Source: Ypsolopha sequella (Eukaryota; Arthropoda; Insecta; Lepidoptera; Ypsolophidae). From it: a stretch of 64,000 nucleotides of DNA. Numbering within the stretch: position 1 is the first letter of the stretch; each line of letters starts with the position of its first letter. Location: contig OW203997.1 of assembly GCA_934047225.1 (NCBI GenBank), forward strand, positions 9,286,417 to 9,350,416, written 5' to 3'. The translations under genes and the position numbers were made by a program. The notes beneath the pieces were generated by a model. The model ran no database searches. It was not told the origin of the DNA and saw nothing but the letters and a program-made list of their open reading frames with translations. Shown in pieces: positions 11,001 to 19,759 of this stretch.

Positions 11001-13096
11001 TGATCAAAAAGTCACCTTGTATATATATACAGGGTGGAAAAAATGAAAGGGCCCTGGACGGGAACTACCTTAAATCCTTTAGTTAGCTCATTTTACTGAA
11101 AGGAAACATTCCTTTATTTTTTTAAAGAAACAAAACTGCATTCAAAGATCTTCTAAAATTTGCTTGTCTCACCCGGGAACTGAACCAACTTAAAATTTAA
11201 AAAATAAACTCTCGCTATTTTATTATACGAATCGGTAGGATTATTGTTCAGGATAAAATTTGTAACATTAAAAATAAAAAACATTTAAGAGAAGCGAGAC
11301 ACGCCTTTGACATTCGAATTCAAGCATCGGTTAAATGATAAACTTTTGTTTTTCAAAGTGTTATTTAAATTTTTGTCATATTTTTTTTTATTGTCAAACT
11401 TGACCTTCTGATTGCTTTTCCGGAAAAAGTTCGCCACTGCCCCCACCTCTCTCTGGTAATACTTGGGAAGGCTAAGGATACCATTTCATAATTTTTTTCA
11501 GCTGCACTCGGATAGCCTTTTGGTGACACGTCTGTTTTTGGTGCAGCAGCATGAATGCGATTCTTTAAACGAAAATAGTATGGTAAATTTTATTTGTGCT
11601 GTAAACGAGATACCATATTCAACGCACGCTATTGAGAAAGAAGTAAGTTAGACAAAAACCAATGAGTAAATTAATTAAACAAAAGGCAGATAAAGATAAC
11701 AGTGAAAATTATGGGAACCCTGCCACAAGACGGCGGCGATCTAGCAATTATTTTCTACTTAGTTTAATTTTACTTTAGGAGACATTTTAGTTTTATAGGT
11801 TTCGTAAGCTTTAATTTTAGTTTTATTTAATGTTATTTCAGTTTTTATGTTTCTGTTTATTAAATTTACAGTGAAAAATTCCTTTTGTAAATATAGGCAA
11901 TATAGGCATTGAGAGCAAGTAAAACTATTCTAGCTTTTCCAGACACAATTGATTTTCAGTTGTTGTCTAAAAAAGTTAGGCTGTTCTTGCTCTTTTATAC
12001 AAAGTGTTAATATGATGTTGCGGTAGGTGGAAACTGGCGTAACTCGCCCATACGAATAACTTTAACCAACCTCCAAATCGTGAAAAAAAACGGCTGTTAA
12101 ATAGAAAATTTACATACCTACTCGACTAAAATGTTTGAAACATCTGATATTTTTCCACTATTTCTCAATTATTTTTCACGAAGATTTGTTTGTGTGGACG
12201 AGTAGTATCGCCAGTTTTTGGTTTCCGCAACATCATCTTTGTTGAAGAGATTTTTCATGGGAATTTTATGGGGTATAGAGCCAGCTAACCTCAGTAATTG
12301 AAGTCATTATGTACAGTCTACAAGATTCCCGCCTGTCCAGTTTCAAAACCGTGTTGCTTGCATGTGGCGATCTCAGTTAGCCCGCCCTTTATTTTGTTGA
12401 CCAATGAAAGTTCATGGACAATTTTTATGGCGTTTTCGGGTCCATCAGACTTCATTAGTCAAAGTTTATGGTTGAGCGTGAATGACTATTAGCAGACAAA
12501 AACTGACAAGGCGGGGCTAGCGGAAGATGCCGCGAACCACTGCACACAAAACTAGCTCTTAAGGTGGACAGGCAGGAATCTTGTCAACTGTACCTCAATA
12601 TCCTTCGATCACTGCTACCATTTGCTACGGACCCGCGTAGCAAGTGCTACGAATCCATTAATAGAGACTATAGTGTCACGTATTCTGTGAAAATTTAAAC
12701 TTTTAAACGGACAGCAGAGGTTTAGTAATATGGTCCCGTTTGGCATCCTTAAATGACAGAAATCTACAAACGTAAAAAAGTGTTTCTTAAACAAAAATGT
12801 TTACTTCACAGATGAACATTGGAAGTCCACTCGTGTGCCCGCGCTCTGATGAAATAGGTGTGATGCATTATCCAGGCATCCTAGTCGGCCTGATGACGGA
12901 AAATACTACTTTTGATGACTATAGTACCCTATTTTCAAAACTATCCTCTCAAAAACATTTTATTGAGAACGAAGGTGTATCTATTAGCACAGCGGGTGAT
13001 ACCACCATTAGAAATACTGATGATTTTGATTCTGAAACTACAATTTTGATATTGGCTCACAGAAATTCCTATCGAAATACTGTAATGATTAACTGA
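4918..13096 (+). CDS. SP-A: serine protease homolog lacking all three triad residues (exons 2-6)
   Basis: S1-family protein, probably secreted like its paralogs. Exons: 4918-5054, 7318-7465, 8588-8704, 11502-11642, 12812-13096; exon 1 is not seen and probably lies upstream of the window. Intron phases are 2, 0, 0, 0 and the joined frame has no stop before TGA at 13094. Fold cysteines 42, 58, 136, 168, 182 and 201 are present; 191 and 220 are absent. The usual AAHC is IAQC (His57 to Gln), NDIALV is NEIAIV (Asp102 to Glu), and GDSGGP is MNIGSP (Ser195 to Ile). It cannot be a normal serine protease. Six clean splice frames argue for a maintained pseudoenzyme, but a young pseudogene is possible because the exon 3 acceptor is weak. 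Poly(A) signal at 13161. Confidence 0.8.
5095..5190. repeat. Degenerate ~15-bp tandem repeat
   Basis: About six imperfect copies of AATGTCCATATCCCA lie 40 bp inside SP-A intron 2. A looser relative with ATATGACCACTTCCC occurs at 41570-41630. Confidence 0.7.
5421..5559. mobile_element. Possible MITE with imperfect inverted ends
   Basis: ACCATATAGAGCGCGTT at the left pairs imperfectly with AACGCGCTCTATGTGGT at the right. The segment is GC-richer than its surroundings. No target duplication was identified. Confidence 0.4.
5560..6300. other. SP-A intron 2 sequence with no recognised gene
   Basis: AT-rich, with an AATAAATAAATAATAAAG stretch near 5803 of the kind seen at retroposon ends. No exon-like frame with splice sites was found. 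Confidence 0.5.
6305..6475. repeat. Diverged relative of the 58-kb CTGACTGA-start repeat
   Basis: GACTGACTGATATATCAAC followed by a GCGGTTGGACTTAG-like stretch matches the opening of the repeat at 58008-59580. The copy is short and decayed. Confidence 0.45.
6660..6950 (-). pseudogene. RTE-clade LINE, 3' end of ORF2 (fragment)
   Basis: An 82-residue minus-strand frame includes LKWQWTGHICRRRDDRWGR and RMTEDRQEWRNMGEAYV, the C-terminal signature of insect RTE-type polyproteins. It runs to the ATGGATGGAAG that usually closes such elements. The 5' part is missing. Plus-strand relatives lie near 36654, 45436 and 50800. Confidence 0.75.
7318..7465 (+). CDS. SP-A exon 3 (Asp102 region, Asp to Glu)
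   Basis: Encodes CYAVAGTIRNIGY and ends NEIAIV before GTAAGA, matching CYAVAGTIRNVGY and NDIALV of SP-B. One leading base completes the phase-2 codon. The acceptor is poor (GTGCTTTTAAAG); the better-looking TTATATTTCAG at 7262-7272 would put TAA in frame. Confidence 0.7.
8087..8300 (+). pseudogene. Unclassified repeat with a conserved coding-like segment, copy 1
   Basis: Starting at an ATG near 8094, the frame reads MAYPSNFF, then after one extra T, SSTISLMGKTLFAFHRGDY and MLTLWPLVLGRVIL. Copy 2 (16418-16475 plus 17028-17215) encodes nearly the same peptide, and many differences are at third codon positions. Further coding-like sequence follows to about 8410 (NIPSYLYEK, a stop, ILQEIKKGLVFLFGENQ). 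I do not recognise the protein. It lies in SP-A intron 3. Confidence 0.5.
8588..8704 (+). CDS. SP-A exon 4 (Cys136 region)
   Basis: Acceptor ATCTGTTACAG, donor GGC/GTAAGA, 39 codons, the same length as in SP-B and SP-D. GYCNFSGYS corresponds to the CxxSGWG segment around Cys136. Confidence 0.82.
8895..9943. repeat. 52-bp tandem array, about 20 copies
   Basis: The unit begins AAATCTGAACACCTAAAACC and ends GCACCATCTAGATGTAT, with the palindrome ATCTAGAT in each. Copies differ at a few sites (GACTCAG, GATTCAG, GGTTCAG, GACACGG variants). One unit near 9235 has an 8-bp internal duplication. The array ends in a short inverted piece, ATCTAGATGGTGCTG. It fills much of SP-A intron 4. Confidence 0.95.
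9944..10755. other. SP-A intron 4 sequence with no recognised gene
   Basis: A 71-codon frame at 10222-10437 is present but has no paralog match or usable splice pair. Nothing else was recognised. Confidence 0.5.
10757..11020. mobile_element. 264-bp palindromic MITE, copy 1 (ACAAGGTGACTTTTTGATCA ends)
   Basis: The two halves are near-perfect reverse complements, from ACAAGGTGACTTTTTGATCA to the matching end. It is flanked by TATA-rich sequence and is non-coding. Copies 2 and 3 are at 53054-53317 and 57220-57483. Confidence 0.85.
11033..11200. repeat. Diverged copy of the window-start inverted-repeat element
   Basis: ACAGGGTGG, then TACCTTAAAT, CATTTTACTGAAA and CTGCATTCA, occur in the order and spacing of the reverse complement of 4680-4820. 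Confidence 0.55.
11353..11441. repeat. Decayed hAT MITE end
   Basis: Matches the right half of the 36893-37155 MITE with small gaps (TTGACC, TTGCTTTTCC, AAAAAGTTC, GCCACTG). It stops about 60 bp before SP-A exon 5. Confidence 0.6.
11502..11642 (+). CDS. SP-A exon 5 (Cys168-Cys182 region)
   Basis: Acceptor ATTTTTTTCAG, donor GAA/GTAAGT, 47 codons. SDSLLVTRLFLV and FICAV align with SDSLMVTNLLLI and FICAV of SP-B. The specificity-pocket segment ends HAIEKE, with neither Asp189 nor Cys191. Confidence 0.82.
12013..12235. mobile_element. Fold-back MITE
   Basis: TGATGTTGCGG at the left pairs with CCGCAACATCA at the right, and inner segments including AAACTGGCG and CGCCAGTTT pair imperfectly. It lies in SP-A intron 5. 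Confidence 0.6.
12812..13096 (+). CDS. SP-A exon 6 (Ser195 region, Ser to Ile) and C-terminus
   Basis: Acceptor TTTACTTCACAG, 94 codons plus TGA. MNIGSPLVC replaces GDSGGPLVC, so Gly193, Asp194 and Ser195 are all changed while Cys201 stays. The exon is the same length as SP-C exon 6 but has no clear hydrophobic tail. Confidence 0.8.
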   Translation: MNIGSPLVCPRSDEIGVMHYPGILVGLMTENTTFDDYSTLFSKLSSQKHFIENEGVSISTAGDTTIRNTDDFDSETTILILAHRNSYRNTVMIN

Positions 13097-13160
13097 TTTG
13101 CCAGCAGGATATTGCTTCTGGCGTCATTCGCTATGATGTAATAGCCGTAAGGCAATGTTT

Positions 13161-13166
13161 AATAAA
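13161..13166 (+). promoter_or_regulatory. SP-A polyadenylation signal
   Basis: AATAAA lies 64 bp after the SP-A stop codon, a normal distance for a 3' UTR signal. A function is inferred from position only. Confidence 0.5.
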
Positions 13167-13169
13167 TAT

Positions 13170-14075
13170 TTTTTTACTACATCATGGCAGCTTGAAGTAA
13201 AACCCTTGAAGAAATCACATGATGTGACCTATGTTTATCTTGTTTGTGGCTAATATTATTTATTGTTTTTACAGCGTATTTTTTGCTAATTATTTACGAG
13301 TACATACTTTAGATAACATTTTTGTTTGGTATTTAATTATATATACAATAAATAAAAGAAAATTATAACTTGAAATATATTTCGGCCCTTAGTGGGCCGT
13401 CATCAGTCAAGTATTAAAAAATACGAATATACCATAGTAATAAAAAATAAAAAAGACAATATTTTTCTTAATCAACCTATACTTATTATGATTCAAGGTA
13501 CTTGTACTTGTCCACAAATTCTTATATCAAATAATAAAAGTTTGTGGACAAGTACAAGCACCCTTCAAGTGCCAACAATCACCACCATCAACTCTTCTCA
13601 TGCCATCCCAATTCTGGCATATGTGTTGCCTAAAAGGGACAGCGAGTTATCTGTAGTGAGGTGAGTCGGTGGGGTAATCAGGGTATGTGTGGAAGAGGGT
13701 GATGGAAGTGATGAGAGGGTGGTTTAGTTTATCTGTCAGTTAGTGTTTTTTTTTATCAGACCATCGTTGTAGTGGGCACCAAGTGACCAGATGTAGGACG
13801 ACTCCCAGAACCGAGAACTTTTGAACCAGAACTTCGACGGTAAGTTTTCTAAGTAAGTAGTTTCCTCAAAAACCACTGATTACTGACCCCTTTCTGCAAA
13901 ATATCAAAAAATAAAAAATAAAAAGTTTATTGTGATAACCAAATATTTACATAATTATACAATTGCAGCTGGAGCCTTCTTTTAAGTATGAAATAGTATA
14001 TTTCGTAGCGAGTGAAAAATGCAGCTTTTTCTTACCCGAGAAATGAGGCTGGTTGTACTCGGCTGGTTGAACAAT
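13170..14075. other. Intergenic sequence after SP-A
   Basis: Holds an ATATATTTCGGCCC-type repeat near 13374 and the hairpin listed separately. A TG-rich stretch lies at 13660-13750. No gene was recognised. Confidence 0.5.
13501..13558. repeat. 18-bp perfect inverted repeat (hairpin)
   Basis: CTTGTACTTGTCCACAAA at 13501-13518 is exactly reversed and complemented at 13541-13558, around a 22-bp AT-rich loop. Confidence 0.85.
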
Positions 14076-14079
14076 ATCT

Positions 14080-14225
14080 GTGTTACGACAAAAGGGCGTT
14101 TAAACGATGTTTAACTTTAGACAGTGTTTAAATCTGTTGCTGTCACTTTTTACAATATGAAACAAAAGGTGACAACAACAGATTTAAACACTGTCTAAAG
14201 TTAAACACCGTTTTGTAGTAACACC
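14080..14225. mobile_element. Short fold-back element
   Basis: GTTTAACTTTAGACAGTGTT in the left arm pairs with AACACTGTCTAAAGTTAAAC in the right arm. The outer parts pair imperfectly (TGTTACGACAAAAGG with a TTTTGTAGTAACA-type end). Confidence 0.75.
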
Positions 14226-14229
14226 GTAT

Positions 14230-14920
14230 GTTTTGTACTACCTTTCAGGTGGAGTAGACATTAATTCATCATCAGAATCGCTGCCTGAAAAAAAATCCAT
14301 GTTTCCCTCCAAATTATAAGTATTTTACCTCGCGAAGTTGCCATTAACCTAACTGAAAAAAGAACCTAACCGAGTATGAAATGACATTTCATACAATATT
14401 TCGTACTAACCTGAAAGTCATATCAGAACGAGGTCCAGAAAGTTCATATCATTGTCCATACAAGGCAGCGCCTTGGTGTGCAAAGGAACGGGTGACCCTC
14501 TAGAAGAAATAGAGACCAAAGTAATGGAATTCTGGTTGGCATCCTTACTGAGTCGCATCACAGGTTTCCATTCCTGTACCACAAAGTCGGGCTGTTCCAC
14601 GATTGGGTGACTGATGGTGGTGAAACACTCACAATCACAAGTGATTTTTATTATCATCGCCTGGGTAATTCTTTAGCGTCAGATGTTCAAAAATATTACC
14701 TAGGTTCTTTTAGGTAAATACCTAAAATATGTTGTGATGAATAATACAAACCAAACAGCCAAATTAACACTGGTTGCTTACCTAGTGATGCCCAGTGACT
14801 TTTTTCAATAATTGAATAAATGTTATTTTGCCTTTTTCATTACTATGACCTTTTATCAAAATACATACCGACCTACCGCAACACAGTTGGGCTTGAACAG
14901 AAAGAGCAAGAAAAATCACA
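14230..14920. other. Intergenic sequence, no gene recognised
   Basis: Short frames only. Minus-strand frames at 14418-14657 and 14782-15048 have no recognisable domain. Confidence 0.45.
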
Positions 14921-14923
14921 ATG

Positions 14924-15014
14924 AAGGTATTTTCGACATATATTTCGACCCACTTTGGGGCCGGCATCAGTCGAATGATGCCAAAGTGGGCTGAAATATA
15001 TTTAGAAAATACCT
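14924..15014. repeat. Hairpin-forming repeat with ATATATTTCGACCC arms
   Basis: AAGGTATTTTCGACATATAT on the left pairs with the reversed ATATATTTAGAAAATACCTT on the right; CCACTTTGG and CCAAAGTGG pair inside. A related half-motif occurs at 13374. Confidence 0.75.
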
Positions 15015-15183
15015 TAATTGTTATTTTTCTTGTGTTTACAAGTATCAAATAAAATAAAATAGTTAATACTTAATAACTCAAAGACATAATGGATACTGAA
15101 TATTTATTACTGAAAAGCTTTAAAAAAATACTTAATTACACCAGAGTTATTAAAGAACTGAACAAATATTTTTCCTGACGAGT

Positions 15184-15610
15184 GGGTCTGGAGATGACTT
15201 TGGATAAGACTAACTTCATGTTCAACTGTCATGTCATCCAAAGGCCAGTAACCGTCGACAATGTCAGTATCGAAGTATCGAAGTTTTTCAAAAATATGTT
15301 TACCTGGGTCAAGTTATCCCGCTGGGTAAAAACAACTTCGACGCCGAGGCTGACAGAAGAATATGCTTGGGATAGGCAGCATTCGGGAAGTTGCGACATA
15401 CGTACCGCAGTGCTTAAAGGCTAAAGTATATAACCAGTGCGTCCTTCCAGTGATTACGTACAGCGCTGAAACGTGGTCTCTTACCGAGGGCTTGATCCAC
15501 CGATTTAAGGTCGCTCTATGAGCTATGGAGCGGGCTATGCTTGGGATATCTCTGATGGATAAAATCCGAAACGAGGAACTCCGTCAGGGAAGTGCCCGAC
15601 ATAGCCTGCC
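15184..15610 (+). pseudogene. RTE-clade LINE, reverse transcriptase C-terminal fragment
   Basis: Pieces of one RT-like frame are visible: LEMTLDKTNFMFN, then after frameshifts YNQCVLPVITYSAETWSL and, past a stop, AMERAMLGISLMDKIRNEEL. These are hallmark strings of insect RTE-type RTs. The copy is broken by stops and shifts. Confidence 0.8.
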
Positions 15611-15720
15611 GAATTAATAAGTTGCAGCGGCGTTTAAGTTTAAGTATGTAACTTATATGTTAAAAAAAAAGCCATGATCTTGCTAAGTTTCTTGCCCTTC
15701 TTCGTAGCAAGACTAATCGA

Positions 15721-16130
15721 ATGGGCGAAGGTAGGCTTGTATTTATATACATATGTAACCTATTAGCATGTAATATAGGATGGGATTTGGTTGGCCGCCT
15801 GGATTTGTGCTGGGGGCTCGGTTGGTGTTCATTGAACCTTGTTCCTGGTCGCTGGCCGGGTCTCCGGTGTGGGTTCGGGCGGTTGATTAGATTTCACCTT
15901 GTATAATTATAGATTTTAATCGTCGATATATGTTGCTACATAAATTAAATAAACCTTTAATTTAGTTCATGTACATTTATTATTTTATTACATATGTATA
16001 TTTTTTAAGATTAAATTTGACTCGTAAAAAGTATTTTTTTTATTTTTTATAGTATTTATTTATTTTATTTTATTTAAAAGAGTATTATGTATGCTATCTT
16101 CACAAAATAAACTGTTTGAATTTGAATGAA
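15721..16130 (+). mobile_element. LINE 3' tail, copy 1 (AATAAACTGTTTGAATTTGA end)
   Basis: Contains GCCGCCTGGATTTGTGCTGG, a GGTCTCCGGTGTGGGTTCGG segment, an AATAAACC stretch and a TTTGAATTTGAA-type microsatellite end. The same sequence recurs inverted at 38865-39230, interrupted at 62718-63555, and as a stub at 19080-19165. Confidence 0.8.
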
Positions 16131-16134
16131 GAAT

Positions 16135-16310
16135 GGGTAAGTTCTAATGTTATGCTTTATACAGTTCGTGAAGGTAAAAAGTTAGTTTCCAACATAGAAA
16201 ATATCTGCATGTTCTTTACATAGAAACTCCAAGTTTGTTTTTTCTTCGGCATTAAAATGTTCGGTTCTCATAAATAAGTCATCAGGGCCTGTAGCATAGT
16301 GTTTAATCGG
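16135..16310 (-). pseudogene. Gypsy-type LTR retrotransposon, pol fragment before the RT
   Basis: The minus-strand frame HFNAEEKTNLEFLCKEHADI, followed after a frameshift by TFTNCIKHNIRT, is the linker that precedes the reverse transcriptase in insect gypsy elements. Only this short piece remains, abutting the LINE tail at 16130. Confidence 0.65.
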
Positions 16311-16329
16311 GCGCGACGCCACTAGTTGC

Positions 16330-16385
16330 ATCACAAGTGCAAGGAGCGTGACATACAACATCGTGTCACCCTCCTCGCACTTGTT
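16330..16385. repeat. Imperfect hairpin
   Basis: ACAAGTGCAAGGAGCGTGAC pairs with GTCACCCTCCTCGCACTTGT with two mismatches around a short loop. Confidence 0.7.
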
Positions 16386-16417
16386 ATTCAACTAAATCGC
16401 ATCGCGCGCGATATTAA

Positions 16418-17215
16418 GAAGATGGCATACTCTAGCAACTTTTTTTATTACCCGTCCAGCACAATAAGTCTAATGTGTTGTGATTTGTTAAAAATAGCGT
16501 TTGATTTTAGAGAATAATTGTATGTAGTAATAATTATCATAAGTGGATTTAAAAGTAATTAGTACTTGTATGATTCAGTACTCGTCCTCACCATAGGTAG
16601 AGGTCAGTTTGTTTCGATCCTTATTTGTTAAAGAACTGTTTTAAATATGAATCAATTCCGAATTATGCTTTATAAAATAATTAAGATAATTGTATAATGT
16701 TTTAAGGTAATAATTACATAGTCAAATCGAATAATAACATAATAGGAATCTGATTTGGTTTGTCTCGAGCTGCTATTGGTCGTTCGACTTTGTGGCAGCA
16801 CGTGCGCTTGCCCGCCACGGGCTGCCGGGTCGAGTGGCGATAGAGGAGCTCAGGAATGGTTTTTTCGAAAAAGAGGCAGTCGGTTGTCGGCAGCGGTGGA
16901 AACTGGCCGTTGTATTTTACAGAGATTTAATCGAATAAAGTTTTAAAGAGGTGTAAAGTTAATTATTGTATAAGCCACAAGAATAAAATAATTGTGTGCA
17001 AGTGTTAAGTGGTTTTTATTATAAATGGCAAAGACTTTATTCGCTTTTCATAGAGGCGATTACATGTTGGCTCTTTGGCCTCTTTTTCTTAGACGCGTAA
17101 TACTAGTGATCACGCAGCGAAACAACAAATTGGTGTGTTTTTAGCTAATACTGAAATATTTTGTAGGGAAAAAAATATTGAATTTAGGTGATATACCTTC
17201 ATATTTCTATTACCT
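16418..17215 (+). pseudogene. Unclassified coding-like repeat, copy 2, split by an LTR-like insertion
   Basis: 16418-16475 encodes MAYSSNFFYYPSSTISLM, and 17028 onward continues KTLFAFHRGDYMLALWPLF, matching copy 1 at 8087-8300. The 548-bp insert between them is bounded by AATG. After a frameshift the frame GVFLANTEIFCREKNIEF is open. A 103-codon frame from the ATG at 17221 follows directly; it is unrecognised and may be part of the same element. Confidence 0.55.
16476..17023. mobile_element. Solo-LTR-like insertion, 4-bp target duplication
   Basis: The insert begins TGTTGTGATTTG and ends TTTTTATTATA, flanked by AATG at 16472-16475 and 17024-17027. Copy 1 of the host repeat at 8150 shows the empty site. 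A 4-bp duplication fits gypsy-type LTR elements, but the 3' end is not a standard CA. It has no coding frame. Confidence 0.55.
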
Positions 17216-17614
17216 ATTTTATGAAAAAAAATCAAGTTGATCTCTTAACCGCGTTCTTCAAGCGAACGTTTGAAAACCAAAAAAAAAGAGGGTGGAAAAC
17301 ATTTTTTTTTGACAAAAGTGTAAATCTTAGTACATTGTTTATACGTAAGATCCCTAGAGAAAAGATTAATAAACCAAATATATTTTTTTCAATACAAGGA
17401 GAGCCCGAATTTCTTCAAACGAATCCTAGAGAGACTGGAGTTGGTCATGCTCTAGGCTCAGGTACAGTCTTAAACACTGTGCTACGGCTGCAGGTGTGTA
17501 CTCACTCTGTAATGTACACTTGCGCTTGAATTGGCTCGTTTAACGAGAAAATGACGTCACATTTAGTGGGATTCGTTACCTCTAAATGCAGCGGTTATTT
17601 TTAGCTGAAACAAT

Positions 17615-18247
17615 CATGCCCGACTCCTCGTCACACCAGCTTGTCACACCAGGGTGACGGCGAGTAATTTTTTTCCTCGTCGTCACACCGTTAGTTTTAC
17701 TACACCTTTTGTATCACAACATTAGTGTTGTGCTTGTTATAGATACCTAGCTAATAAATTAAAATTTTATAAAAAAATATTTTATTGTATGTAAATATGT
17801 TATTATTATATTTAACACAGCATTTCCATGAAATGACCTAACGTAATTTCATTGTTTAACAATTTTAATTGTGACGTTAGTATAAAGTTGTCTTTCTCAA
17901 TTTGTTCTTTTTTTCTTGTTGTTTTCTCTACGTTAATTTCCATGTCTTCTTGTAATGCTGTTAATAGTTTATTTATAGTGACATAATTCTTATTTATAGA
18001 CTTATTCAACTGAGAATGCCAACTTTCGCAAATGTTATTAGTTCTATGCCTTTCTCCAAGGACATTCCACTCTGTGATGAATTCTTCGTTTCTTAACCAA
18101 TGCGTCTTCATGTAGGATAAGAATTTTTTCAATTTCCCACCTGAATCGCCCAATTCATCGGCTTCGTTTTTTATGTAATTCCATCCTTCACCAATTAGTT
18201 CACGAGGTGCGAGTGGCAACACAGTGCATAAACCAACAATTCGGCTA
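17615..18247 (-). pseudogene. MULE-like transposase fragment, copy 1 of a tandem duplication
   Basis: The minus-strand frame (17812-18273) encodes about 147 residues including WNVLGERHRTNNICESWHSQ, typical of the region after the catalytic core in Mutator-like transposases. No start codon, TIR or catalytic core is present. The segment is repeated at 18254-18886, 639 bp further on. Confidence 0.6.
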
Positions 18248-18253
18248 CATAAC

Positions 18254-18886
18254 CATGCCCGACTCCTCGTCACACCAGCTTGTCACACCAGGGTGACGGC
18301 GAGTAATTTTTTTCCTCGTCGTCACACCGTTAGTTTTACTACACCTTTTGTATCACAACATTAGTGTTGTGCTTGTTATAGATACCTAGCTAATAAATTA
18401 AAATTTTATAAAAAAATATTTTATTGTATGTAAATATGTTATTATTATATTTAACACAGCATTTCCATGAAATGACCTAACGTAATTTCATTGTTTAACA
18501 ATTTTAATTGTGACGTTAGTATAAAGTTGTCTTTCTCAATTTGTTCTTTTTTTCTTGTTGTTTTCTCTACGTTAATTTCCATGTCTTCTTGTAATGCTGT
18601 TAATAGTTTATTTATAGTGACATAATTCTTATTTATAGACTTATTCAACTGAGAATGCCAACTTTCGCAAATGTTATTAGTTCTATGCCTTTCTCCAAGG
18701 ACATTCCACTCTGTGATGAATTCTTCGTTTCTTAACCAATGCGTCTTCATGTAGGATAAGAATTTTTTCAATTTCCCACCTGAATCGCCCAATTCATCGG
18801 CTTCGTTTTTTATGTAATTCCATCCTTCACCAATTAGTTCACGAGGTGCGAGTGGCAACACAGTGCATAAACCAACAATTCGGCTA
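18254..18886 (-). pseudogene. MULE-like transposase fragment, copy 2
   Basis: By eye this is identical to 17615-18247, with the minus-strand frame ending at 18451. The copies are separated by the 6 bp CATAAC. This is either a very recent duplication or an assembly error. Confidence 0.6.
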
Positions 18887-18899
18887 ACAATCACTGATC

Positions 18900-19620
18900 T
18901 GATAATGCAATTACAAATTCAAAATTTTACCTTTTTTTATTTCTACGGGAACACGCACCAATTTTATAAAATTTGCCGGAATCATATTTTCGTATAAATT
19001 TACGTTATTGAATGAATATGTACATGCGAATAGGATTTAAAGCCTTCGGCTTAATGAACTCTCGCAAGCTCTCGCACTCTCGCATTAGATTAAATTTGAC
19101 GTGTAAAAAGTGTATATATCTATACCTGCTTTGCAAAATAAACTATTTGAATTTGAATTGAATTTGAATTTGAAAGCTATATTTAATGTCTGCTTTCTAT
19201 TGTTCTAGTAAATCTCCGCCTATCAATCCGTTCGTGTGTTTATTTTATTCCTTTGATTTATTTATCCTCTAGATAATATAAGGCGTTGCTCTATTATCCT
19301 TACTATAAAAACAGGCCAGCTTATGTATTGTCAGCGTTGTCTTACACTCGCGCCCCACCATTTCATTTGTCTCTGTGAGCGTATAGAGATGCCAGCTAAA
19401 GACAAACTGCCTAATATTTCTGGGGAAAAACTGATCACGTTAAGGAGGCGTGTTCAAGAAAGTAAAAGGATATAAAATGGAATTCAAATATCTAACATAG
19501 TGGTAAGGTAATGTTAGAATGTATTTTTTAAAATGAAACAACGTAACAATATCTCATTGACTAACTGATTGACAAGATTGTATTTTTAGTTTTTAGAAAA
19601 TTGTATATAATATTTTTGTT
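18900..19620. other. Intergenic sequence with a LINE tail stub
   Basis: 19080-19165 repeats the AATAAACTATTTGAATTTGA tail. Around 19389 a plus-strand ATG opens a 28-codon basic frame that ends at a stop and is not recognised. Confidence 0.45.
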
Positions 19621-19629
19621 TATGTATTT

Positions 19630-19759
19630 TTGAAAGTATTTTGCATGGAAATGATCAGAGCATATGACAGTTGTGTTAGCAGGTTTCCAGAATTCTTCTC
19701 CACGGCTTTTTCTTATAATGTTTATCCATCGACTTCTCATGATAGGCTCACTAGGTATT
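19630..19759 (-). pseudogene. THAP-domain exon or remnant
   Basis: After an ATTTTCAG acceptor the minus strand encodes IPSEPIMRSRWINIIRKSRG, FWKPANT and VICSDHFHAKYF. This is the second half of a THAP zinc finger: the FP-like start, WxxxIR, FxP and CxxHF with the last Cys and His ligands. The exon with the first Cys pair was not found and no donor site is evident, so it may be a fossil. Confidence 0.6.

Noticed and set aside
14418..14657. 79-codon minus frame
   Set aside because: No domain, no splice support and typical chance length.
16755..16946. 63-codon frame MVCLELLLVVRLCG with signal-like start
   Set aside because: It lies wholly inside the solo-LTR-like insertion and has no splice or homology support.
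19389..19475. 28-codon frame MPAKDKLPNISGEK
   Set aside because: It resembles an N-terminal helix-turn-helix of a transposase only loosely and ends at a stop; not enough to call.
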